Below are positions 1 through 6,396 of a DNA stretch of 36,129 nt, in pieces. The position numbers were made by a program, and so were the translations under genes. The notes under the pieces are model-generated. The model searched no databases, was not told where the DNA came from, and saw nothing but the letters and a program-made list of their open reading frames with translations. Location of the stretch: the NCBI GenBank assembly GCA_938074745.1, contig CALJEJ010000079.1:1-36129 (forward strand). Direction: 5' to 3'. Source of the DNA: an uncultured Endomicrobiia bacterium (lineage in GTDB: Bacteria > Elusimicrobiota > Endomicrobiia > DTEH01). How positions within the stretch are numbered: the first letter of the stretch is position 1; each line of letters starts with the position of its first letter.

Positions 1-676
1 TACCTAAAAGTAAAACACCTGTTGTACCGTCATTACCGGGAGCACTCCAGGTAAGATTAATTTCTCCCCCAAGCGAACCCGGAAGTGCAGAAAGGTTTGT
101 AACAGCAGCAGGCGGTGTGGATTCTTTAACAAAAGAAATGTTATCAAAATATCCAGTTGCATATCGTGTCAGATCGCCTTGGATAAAATCTATTCTTACT
201 CCTAAGTTAACCGTCATTTGAGTATATCCTGGGGTAACTGTGGTGGACATTTTTAGTTCATGCCAAGAAGAACTGCTTATACGAGTGATAGTTGCACGAC
301 TTACATCTGTCCAATTTGATTCACCATAACCCAAAGCAGAAGTCCCAAGATTAACTCCTAAACCTATCCATTGAATATAATCAGTGGTTTCTGAATTTAG
401 AACCCATCCTGAAAGTATATAAGTTGCATACGGTTCCACATTTACTACTTGATAAACTATTTTTGTGTCTGCTGTTGTACTACACGAAGATTGAGCAAGA
501 GCATAGCTACCTTCTTGAACTGGATTGGTGACAACTGTACGAAGAGCAGTTCTGAAAGTAGTCCAACCGGTTAAATTTCCTGTTTCAAAACCTGGGTTCT
601 GCAACAAATTACCAAAAGATACCGAAGTTGAAAAAAGAAGTACTATCCAAAAAATTATTCCAGTTTTTGTTTTCAT
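1..676 (-). CDS. Secreted carbohydrate-binding/fibronectin III protein, 3' end outside window
   Basis: An open frame runs without a stop from an ATG at 676 to the left edge, giving 225 residues of a longer protein. Residues 1-22 look like a signal peptide: basic start (MKTKTG), hydrophobic core, probable cleavage after SFG. The mature part opens with NLLQNPGFETGNLTGWT, the typical start of a CBM4/9-like jelly-roll carbohydrate-binding domain, which appears to run to about residue 185 (it ends GYFDNISFVKES). A fibronectin type III domain then begins at about 189 (PPAAVTNLSA, INLTWSAPGNDG) and is cut by the window edge. It is probably exported to the periplasm or cell surface to bind polysaccharide; any catalytic domain would lie beyond the edge. 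Its ATG overlaps the stop of the nucleotidyltransferase gene by four bases (ATGA), so the two may be translationally coupled. The domain assignment is by eye; the frame itself is clear. Confidence 0.8.
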   Translation of the reverse strand, partial: MKTKTGIIFWIVLLFSTSVSFGNLLQNPGFETGNLTGWTTFRTALRTVVTNPVQEGSYALAQSSCSTTADTKIVYQVVNVEPYATYILSGWVLNSETTDYIQWIGLGVNLGTSALGYGESNWTDVSRATITRISSSSWHELKMSTTVTPGYTQMTVNLGVRIDFIQGDLTRYATGYFDNISFVKESTPPAAVTNLSALPGSLGGEINLTWSAPGNDGTTGVLLLG

Positions 677-1152
677 CTTTTTATTTTTTTCTTTTTTATT
701 TTTTCTTTTATCTCTTTCAAAATTTCTAAGTCAAGTTTATCTTGTGGCCTGTTTGTAGATTTTTTATTTTTTATGAGTTCGTTTAATCCAATAAAGTATG
801 TATTTGTATTACCATACTTTGCTTTAACTTTTTTCTTAAATACGGTCTTTAAATCTACACCATCCAGAGTAGTTATTATATGAATCATTACAGGAGCAAC
901 TCCAATCTGATAAAAATTCCCACTAACAGAAAAATATTCATCTTCAACTTTTGAAACATCTACGCCAAATTCAGCCATTGCTAATTTTGTCTTTCTACTG
1001 TTATCTAAATCTGGATAAACCAAAATATCCATATCGTCTGTATACCGTGGTTTACTGTGATACGAAACTGCAAACCCGCCAACTATACAGTATTTGACTC
1101 TATACTTATTCAAGCATTCTAAAAACTCTTCAAAATCTTTTTCTGTTCTCAT
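673..1152 (-). CDS. Minimal nucleotidyltransferase, probable toxin of a TA-like pair
   Basis: This 159-residue protein belongs by eye to the minimal nucleotidyltransferase group (AbiEii/DUF6036-like). Residues 24-26 begin the fold signature VGGFAVSYHS, followed by TDDMDILV, which supplies the DxD metal-binding acidic pair of the polymerase-beta fold. The end contains RPQDKLDLEILKEI, a motif common at the C-terminus of such proteins, then a lysine-rich tail. The family transfers NMP groups to tRNA or protein in several toxin-antitoxin systems; the target here is unknown. It overlaps the small upstream gene by four bases and the downstream secreted-protein gene by four bases. No strong ribosome binding site is visible, consistent with translational coupling. 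The fold is reasonably certain; the toxin role is inferred from the arrangement. Confidence 0.75.
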   Translation of the reverse strand: MRTEKDFEEFLECLNKYRVKYCIVGGFAVSYHSKPRYTDDMDILVYPDLDNSRKTKLAMAEFGVDVSKVEDEYFSVSGNFYQIGVAPVMIHIITTLDGVDLKTVFKKKVKAKYGNTNTYFIGLNELIKNKKSTNRPQDKLDLEILKEIKEKIKKKKIKR

Positions 1153-1349
1153 TTTTTTCTAAAATTTCCTGCAACACAAATTTTTTTGTTCAACCTATGC
1201 GGTTTTATCCCTTTTATTTTATAGAACTGCTCTCTTAAATACTGAAGGATGTCAAGCCGTTGTTGTGGTGTCAAAGAGATAAAGTGTAGTGTAGAAAGGA
1301 TATTCATTTCTTTAAAAGAACGACATTTTAAAACATTTCTAATTTTCAT
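1149..1349 (-). CDS. Small protein preceding nucleotidyltransferase, probable antitoxin partner
   Basis: The preferred start is the ATG at 1349, giving 66 residues (MKIRNVLKCRSFKEMN...). An ATG at 1412 in the same frame would lie inside the terminator hairpin of the upstream RNA and adds a hydrophobic stretch of no clear meaning. The pattern SFKEMN, then LTPQQRLDILQYLREQFYKIKG, then RLNKKI resembles small proteins often encoded just before DUF6036/AbiEii-type nucleotidyltransferases. The gene overlaps that partner by four bases (ATGA). No good Shine-Dalgarno sequence is visible. The likely role is a partner or antitoxin for the nucleotidyltransferase, inferred from gene order and general resemblance rather than a recognised domain. 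Confidence 0.6.
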   Translation of the reverse strand: MKIRNVLKCRSFKEMNILSTLHFISLTPQQRLDILQYLREQFYKIKGIKPHRLNKKICVAGNFRKK

Positions 1350-1391
1350 ATTATCTATCTTAAGAAATGTTATACAAAATTTTAACCAAAT

Positions 1392-1464
1392 AAAAAAAAG
1401 GCCAGAGAACAATTTTTTAGAAACCCTACCGGGTTTATGGGTGAATTAGATTTGTTCTCTGGCC
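1392..1464 (-). terminator. Intrinsic terminator with 13-bp stem and nested hairpin
   Basis: On the minus strand, GGCCAGAGAACAA (1464-1452) pairs perfectly with TTGTTCTCTGGCC (1412-1400), followed at once by eight T (1399-1392). The 39-nt loop contains a further hairpin, AAACCC/GGGTTT (1436-1431 with 1426-1421). It ends the candidate small RNA and may also catch read-through from pgi. Confidence 0.8.
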
Positions 1465-1580
1465 GAAACCACCTACGAACCAGAAAAAAAGAATTTCGTA
1501 TTGTTAGATAGGTCTTACCCGACCTCAGGGTACTTCTTTTTTCTAGTCCGTAGGTTTCATCCAATTCAATACTTTTCATT
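1392..1580 (-). ncRNA. Unidentified structured small RNA of about 185-190 nt
   Basis: A sigma70-like promoter (1586-1614) and an intrinsic terminator (1392-1464) bracket a transcript of about 185-190 nt. Its main stem pairs 1558-1534 with 1493-1465. Two positions in this stem are G-U or U-G pairs when read on the minus strand but would be A-C mismatches on the plus strand, which supports minus-strand RNA folding. The 40-nt apical loop (1533-1494) holds two overlapping complementary pairs, TACCC/GGGTA and AGGTC/GACCT, which interleave: they are either mutually exclusive hairpins or a compact pseudoknot. A second long hairpin forms the terminator. I could not match it to 6S, SRP, tmRNA, RNase P or a riboswitch class I know. 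A 65-residue frame (1382-1579) crosses it but looks non-coding. Confidence 0.6.
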
Positions 1581-1585
1581 AATTA

Positions 1586-1614
1586 TATATACCTTAAAAA
1601 ATACAATCTGTCAA
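1586..1614 (-). promoter_or_regulatory. Sigma70-like promoter of the candidate small RNA
   Basis: The -35 box is TTGACA (1614-1609), a perfect consensus. A 17-base spacer separates it from TATATA (1591-1586). A perfect TATAAT also overlaps at 1587-1582, but with a 21-base spacer. It lies 27 bases after the pgi stop codon, so the RNA is likely transcribed independently of pgi. Confidence 0.7.
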
Positions 1615-1640
1615 CTAAATTTTTCAAAAATTTTTATCTC

Positions 1641-3029
1641 TCATTCCAACAAAGATAATTCTTTTAAATATTTTTCGTACCCTTTCCGTCCTAAAAGTGC
1701 GTAAGTATAGTTTTTACCCAACACAACACCAGGTTGGTTAAACGCGTCAATATTGAAAAGTTCGCCTGCGTAAGCTGTTGCAAGTTCTAACATATAAATT
1801 AGTTCTCCTACAGATTCTTCATCAATTTTAGGCAAAGTTATAGTAAGGTTAGGACGGTTCGCTTGTGTAAGTGAAACAACAGTTGCTTTCTCTTCCGATT
1901 TGAAAAGTTCGTTAAGTGTATGGCCACAAAGATAATGTTCTTCAGGAAATTTTGGAATTTTAATCGTAGAAGAAAATTTTTCAACTGACAAAATTACAAT
2001 AATTTTGTCATAAGGACCTTCACGGTAAAGTTGTAGTTGTGAATGTTGGTCTGTAACACCTAAAGATTTTACAGGCGTAGGACCAAAGTTTACAATGTTA
2101 CCATCGTTATCTTTTTCTTTCCCTAAACTTTCTGCCCAGAGTTGACGAAACCAATCTGCTATACCGTATAAACGGTCAGAATAAGGCATCATTACACAAA
2201 TATGTTTTCCTTTTTGGTACAACAAATAGTTTATTAACGCGAACATAAACGCAGGGTTCTCGTACATTTGTACGAGTGTCAATTTTTCAGTATTTACCTT
2301 ACAATATTCAGCCATATTTTTTGCTCCAGCAAGAAGTGATTTAATATTTATCCCGCTCAACGCTGCAGAGACAAGTCCTACCGGAGACAAAACTGAGAAC
2401 CTACCACCTACATTTTCAGGTATTGTAAAATCGTACTGTGAGTAACCTTTGTTGACAAGGTCACGAAGGAAACCTGTTTTTGGCCCAGTTGTAATTATTA
2501 TATGTTTTTTAGCATTGGTTTTACCAACTTTTTTTACAAGATGGCTGTAGAATATAAAAAATGTAGACAAAGTTTCTGCAGTATCGCCTGCTTTAGAGAT
2601 TACGTTAATTAATGTTTTTTTAATGTCAATATGCTGTAACAAACTTTTTGCAGTGTCAGGGTCTATATTGTCAAACACATAAAGTTTTAAAAACCCTTTC
2701 CTTTGCTGTTTTGATAACGAATTCCAAAATTTGTCCCTTAACGCTGTTTGTAAAGCAATATTACCTAACGCAGAACCGCCTATGCCTAAAACTAAAAGTG
2801 TGTCAAACTTAGGTTTTACTTGATGAACCATTTTAAGAATTTTTTCAACTTCAGGATTTTCATACGGTAATTTTACCCAGCCAAGCATAAGACTTTCGTT
2901 CTGCGATTTTTGGACAATTTTTCTGTGGATATCAACAAATTTTTTTTCCCAAGTTGTAAGTTCTTGTTTTGTAACACCGTGATGTTGTACTTTTTCAGAT
3001 AGACAGTTAGTATAGTTTAACGTTATCAT
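1641..3029 (-). CDS. pgi: Glucose-6-phosphate isomerase
   Basis: The enzyme interconverts glucose 6-phosphate and fructose 6-phosphate in the cytoplasm, linking sugar uptake and glycogen or alpha-glucan turnover to glycolysis. It shows the two-SIS-domain Pgi signatures: GIGGSALGNIALQ in the N-terminal third, the phosphate-loop region SKAGDTAET, and ENVGGRFSVLSPVG, which matches the family signature. The length of 462 residues fits the short bacterial form. The frame opens at a GTG (3041), but that GTG is part of GTGGAGAAAAAT, where GGAG (3039-3036) sits six bases before an ATG at 3029; I therefore choose 3029. The deacetylase-family gene ends just upstream at 3053, so the two are probably co-transcribed. 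Confidence 0.95.
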   Translation of the reverse strand: MITLNYTNCLSEKVQHHGVTKQELTTWEKKFVDIHRKIVQKSQNESLMLGWVKLPYENPEVEKILKMVHQVKPKFDTLLVLGIGGSALGNIALQTALRDKFWNSLSKQQRKGFLKLYVFDNIDPDTAKSLLQHIDIKKTLINVISKAGDTAETLSTFFIFYSHLVKKVGKTNAKKHIIITTGPKTGFLRDLVNKGYSQYDFTIPENVGGRFSVLSPVGLVSAALSGINIKSLLAGAKNMAEYCKVNTEKLTLVQMYENPAFMFALINYLLYQKGKHICVMMPYSDRLYGIADWFRQLWAESLGKEKDNDGNIVNFGPTPVKSLGVTDQHSQLQLYREGPYDKIIVILSVEKFSSTIKIPKFPEEHYLCGHTLNELFKSEEKATVVSLTQANRPNLTITLPKIDEESVGELIYMLELATAYAGELFNIDAFNQPGVVLGKNYTYALLGRKGYEKYLKELSLLE

Positions 3030-3052
3030 ATTTTTCTCCACTGTAAAAAAAA

Positions 3053-3928
3053 TTATTTTTCTAAAAAAACTTTTATTGTATTAAAATGTATTTCAGCAGT
3101 ATCACGAACATCTTCCGCGTACCCACCGCCTAAAGTAACAACTACAGGAACATCGTTAAAATATTTTTTTACCAACCTATCTCTTTCAATGATACCTTGT
3201 TTTGTAATTTTTAACTGAGCAAGTCTATCATTTTCATAAACATCAGCACCTGCTTGGTAAAAAACCATCTGCGGAGAAAATTTTTTTACTTCTTTTAACC
3301 CTTCTTCTAACAATTGTAAATATTCTTTATCTTTAGAATATGCAGGTAATTCTATATCTAACGAACTTTTTTCTTTTGGGAACGGATAAATTTCTCTTTG
3401 ATGGATTGAAAATGTGAACACATCTGTGTCTTTTTCAAAAATTTTTGCAGTACCGTTACCTTGGTGAACATCACAATCTATAACAGCAAACTTTTTTAAC
3501 TGTGTAGTTTCTTGTAAATATCTCACTCCGACGGCAAGGTCGTTAAACACGCAGAACCCTTCCCCATGGTCAGGATACGCATGGTGCCACCCACCACCAA
3601 TATGAACACCAATTTTTTGTTCTAATGCTAACTTCGCAGCTAAAACAGTACCACTTACCGCTATAACTGCTGACTCAGAAACTTGTTTTGTCAACGGTAT
3701 TTCAAGCCGTAAAATTTCAAAATATGAAAGTTTTAAGTTTAAAACTTTTTCAACATACTCTTTTGTATGAACCTTAAGTAACCATTTAATATCTATATCG
3801 GGTGGTTCAACAAATTCTATGTTTTTAAATTCCTGTTGTAACAGTTCTTTTATCAACCTATATTTTGTAGTATTAAACGGGTGCTCACCTAAGTCAACTT
3901 CATATTTTGATGAATAAACAATTTTCAT
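3053..3928 (-). CDS. Histone-deacetylase-family zinc hydrolase
   Basis: This is a cytoplasmic zinc amidohydrolase of the arginase/deacetylase fold (COG0123), 291 residues from the chosen start. It has the paired active-site histidines in GGGWHHAYPDHGEGFC (115-116), the zinc ligands in DCDVHQGNGTA (Asp153, His155) and AGADVYENDRL (Asp229), and the transition-state tyrosine in LGGGY (270). All catalytic residues are present. Relatives remove acetyl groups from lysines (AcuC), acetylpolyamines or other N-acyl compounds; the substrate cannot be read from sequence. The frame extends to 4012, but AGGAG at 3941-3937 lies eight bases before the ATG at 3928, which decides the start. pgi follows 23 bases downstream of its stop. 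Confidence 0.9.
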   Translation of the reverse strand: MKIVYSSKYEVDLGEHPFNTTKYRLIKELLQQEFKNIEFVEPPDIDIKWLLKVHTKEYVEKVLNLKLSYFEILRLEIPLTKQVSESAVIAVSGTVLAAKLALEQKIGVHIGGGWHHAYPDHGEGFCVFNDLAVGVRYLQETTQLKKFAVIDCDVHQGNGTAKIFEKDTDVFTFSIHQREIYPFPKEKSSLDIELPAYSKDKEYLQLLEEGLKEVKKFSPQMVFYQAGADVYENDRLAQLKITKQGIIERDRLVKKYFNDVPVVVTLGGGYAEDVRDTAEIHFNTIKVFLEK

Positions 3929-4027
3929 TTTCTTTTCTCCTGTAGCATATACTGTGATGTAAAAATATCTTAACGGATATTGATTTATCTTTCTAACTTT
4001 TGTAGACGCCAATTAATTGCCGTTTAT

Positions 4028-4093
4028 ACGAGGCTAAAGCCTCTATTCCCACGAGGCTAAAGCCTCTACTCCAAAGCAAAGCTGACGCTTTGC
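4028..4093. repeat. Cluster of short palindromic repeats
   Basis: Two identical 18-base copies of ACGAGGCTAAAGCCTCTA lie at 4028-4045 and 4051-4068. Each contains the perfect palindrome GAGGC-TAAA-GCCTC. They are followed by a different perfect hairpin, GCAAAGC-TGAC-GCTTTGC (4076-4093). The cluster fills the 120-base gap between the DUF763 gene and the deacetylase gene. It resembles REP-like interspersed palindromes; no T-run follows, so it is not a classical terminator. Confidence 0.8.
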
Positions 4094-4132
4094 CGCTACA
4101 CTGTTTCTTTTTCACTTTCTCAATCTTCACTT

Positions 4133-5218
4133 TCATGTTCCCAAAACTTTCAAAATCCGTAGTTTTTCTTTACCTTCAATCTGTGCTTTGTCAATTATGC
4201 TTTTAAACAACGATAAGGTTTTATCATAATTTTTTTTATCCACAGGATACGGATGACCATCTTTACCACCAAACGCAAACGAAAACCGTGCAGGGTCACG
4301 TGTAGAAACAGGATAACCATACACAACTTCAGAAATCAAACCTAACGCACGAAGTGTTTTTGCACCCACACCTTCAGTAAGTAGAATATCTTTAAATGAA
4401 TTTAATTGTTGTTCTTGTTTTATCTTACACAATATTTTGTATAATCTTTGTGTATCATAATCTTCTTGAGTAATATAATGTCTATAAGGCAATGAAAACG
4501 TTGTAGTATTATCAAGAATTTTCTGAAATTCTTTTACAATTTTTTCCGGCTGCTGTAATTTTAAATATTCAATAATATTGTTTTGCAACTTTTGTGCTTC
4601 TGTATCAACAAAATTTAATACATTATTTTCGTTTTGTTGAGTAATAATACCTGTATGTGGTGAAATAATAAATTTTTTATCTTCACTTTTTGTTATTGTA
4701 TTAAACCAGTGATACCTACGTGCAGTCTTAGTAGAAATATTCATGCCTTGTTGTACTACACACCAGTTGTTGTCTTTATCAACAAATAGTGTATGATGAT
4801 ATATTTGGTAGCCGTCTTGAATACAACTGTTATCTACTTTAGCAGTAAGTTTTGATATAGTAACATAATCTTGCTGTGTATTAATATACGGGCAGTTTAA
4901 AATTTCTTTTGGAGTATTTACTGCAGTTTTCCCTTTACCACCAAAAACAAATATCCCCCATTCAGGATGGTTTCTAAAAGATTCTTTTATTGCAGCCGTA
5001 ACTGTAGTGGTAACACCTGACGAATGCCAGTCAAAACCTGATACACAACCAAGTATTTGAAACCATACTGGGTCAGATAGACGAAAAAGTAACTCTTTAG
5101 TTCCAAACTCTATAATTACCAAACGACAAATCTCGTACAAAATTTTTTTCTGTCGTTCAAAAAGCCATCTTGGTGCTGAACCGTAATGTAATGGTAAATT
5201 AGCAATTTTCCGTGTCAT
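4133..5218 (-). CDS. DUF763 family protein, function unknown
   Basis: This 361-residue protein is recognisable as DUF763 (COG1415), a family best known from archaea and thermophilic bacteria. Conserved blocks seen are LPLHYGSAPRWLFERQ near the start, LSDPVWFQILGC, GFDWHSSGVTTTV, GIFVFGGKGK, AKVDNSCIQDGYQIYHHT, VVQQGMN, ARRYHW and a C-terminal GGKDGHPYPVD. A stretch near residue 282 (EGVGAKTLRALGLIS) looks like a helix-hairpin-helix, hinting at nucleic-acid binding; that is inference. The ATG overlaps the aroC stop (TAATG), so it is translationally coupled to aroC and is the last gene of the long run. It is followed by the palindromic repeat cluster. Family membership is firm; the function is not known to me. 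Confidence 0.9.
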   Translation of the reverse strand: MTRKIANLPLHYGSAPRWLFERQKKILYEICRLVIIEFGTKELLFRLSDPVWFQILGCVSGFDWHSSGVTTTVTAAIKESFRNHPEWGIFVFGGKGKTAVNTPKEILNCPYINTQQDYVTISKLTAKVDNSCIQDGYQIYHHTLFVDKDNNWCVVQQGMNISTKTARRYHWFNTITKSEDKKFIISPHTGIITQQNENNVLNFVDTEAQKLQNNIIEYLKLQQPEKIVKEFQKILDNTTTFSLPYRHYITQEDYDTQRLYKILCKIKQEQQLNSFKDILLTEGVGAKTLRALGLISEVVYGYPVSTRDPARFSFAFGGKDGHPYPVDKKNYDKTLSLFKSIIDKAQIEGKEKLRILKVLGT

Positions 5219-6381
5219 TAAAAATTTTTTACCAACCGTTGATAATTTTTATAGTTTTGTTTCAGTTCTTTAATAGAATCTCCGCCAAACTTGTGTTTTA
5301 TTTCGTTTGCTAAACATATTGCCAACATTGCTTCGCCAATAACACTACAAGCAGCTACTGCTAAAATATCACTTCGAATTATTTCTGCTTTAGCAGTTTG
5401 TTTTGTTTTTATGTTCACACTTTTTAACGGTTTAGCTAAAGTAGGGATTGGTTTCATACTACATCGCACTATAATAGGTTCACCATTAGAAATGCCACCT
5501 TCAATACCGCCAGCATTGTTGGTTTTACGATAAAATTTTTTGTTGGAATAAAAAATTTCGTCGTGAACTTCCGAACCATAAAGTTGGCTTGAAACACTAC
5601 CAAGACCTATTTCTACAGATTTTATTGCTGGTATTGACATAAGATAATACGCAATTTTTGCGTTTAACCGTTGATACCATTGAGAATAACTTCCCAACCC
5701 TATCGGATTGTTTATTGAAAATACCACAAACTCTCCACCTAAAGTATCACCTTTAGCTTTTGCTGTATCAACAATTTTTATAATTTTTTGTTCTTTAGTT
5801 TTATCAGGAAACCTTAAAGAAGATTCCTCAGCCATACGGTGTAACTTTAATAACACATCTTTATGTAAGTTAGATACCAAATAATTTGTTGATAAAATTA
5901 TGTTATAAATCCGTGTAACAAAAGAACCTACAAAAATGTCAAGTTCTGAAAGAACCTGTTTACAAATACTACCAGCAACTACACGAGCAACAGTCTCTCT
6001 TGCTGAAGAACGTTCTGAAACATCCTTGAGGTCAGAACGTAAAAATTTTATTGCTCCGGAAAGGTCTGCATGACCAGGTCTCGGACAATAAGAAATATTA
6101 GTCTGGGAAATATTATCTTGGTAATACTCCTTCCTATAATCTTTGTTATACACAAAGATACAAATTGGCGACCCTGTGGTCTCACCATATCGTATACCAG
6201 AAATTATTTCTATTGTATCTTCTTCAAAATTTTGTCTGTTACTTCTGCCATAACCTTTTCTTCGTCGTGATAATTCTAAACTTATTTTTTCTTTAGAAAC
6301 TTTAATTCCGGCAGGTACTCCCTCCAAAATTACTATAATACCTTTCCCGTGTGATTCTCCTGCTGTGGTAAAGTTTATCAT
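5218..6381 (-). CDS. aroC: Chorismate synthase
   Basis: The protein converts 5-enolpyruvylshikimate 3-phosphate to chorismate, the last step of the shikimate pathway, using reduced FMN. It has 387 residues, close to the family norm. Motifs include TAGESHGKGI at the N-terminus (family signature GESHG), CPRPGHADLSGA, ERSSARETVARVVAG and NNAGGIEGGISNGEPI. The ATG at 6381 is preceded by AGGAG (6395-6391) at nine bases. No other shikimate gene is in the window. lepA ends 15 bases upstream, and the DUF763 start codon overlaps the aroC stop. Confidence 0.97.
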   Translation of the reverse strand: MINFTTAGESHGKGIIVILEGVPAGIKVSKEKISLELSRRRKGYGRSNRQNFEEDTIEIISGIRYGETTGSPICIFVYNKDYRKEYYQDNISQTNISYCPRPGHADLSGAIKFLRSDLKDVSERSSARETVARVVAGSICKQVLSELDIFVGSFVTRIYNIILSTNYLVSNLHKDVLLKLHRMAEESSLRFPDKTKEQKIIKIVDTAKAKGDTLGGEFVVFSINNPIGLGSYSQWYQRLNAKIAYYLMSIPAIKSVEIGLGSVSSQLYGSEVHDEIFYSNKKFYRKTNNAGGIEGGISNGEPIIVRCSMKPIPTLAKPLKSVNIKTKQTAKAEIIRSDILAVAACSVIGEAMLAICLANEIKHKFGGDSIKELKQNYKNYQRLVKNF

Positions 6382-6396
6382 ACATTCACACTCCTA

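Noticed and set aside
1465-1560. tmRNA, SRP RNA, RNase P RNA, 6S RNA or 5S rRNA
   Set aside because: None of the conserved sequence blocks of these RNAs could be found, and the two side-by-side hairpins do not match the 6S closing stem and central bubble.
1382-1579. 65-residue minus-strand frame across the small RNA
   Set aside because: It runs through both hairpins and ends within the T-run of the terminator, has no ribosome binding site, and would start within a few bases of the predicted transcription start. The wobble pairing favours RNA function.
4028-4093. CRISPR array
   Set aside because: Only two repeat copies, separated by five bases, each palindromic; no spacer-sized gaps and no cas genes.
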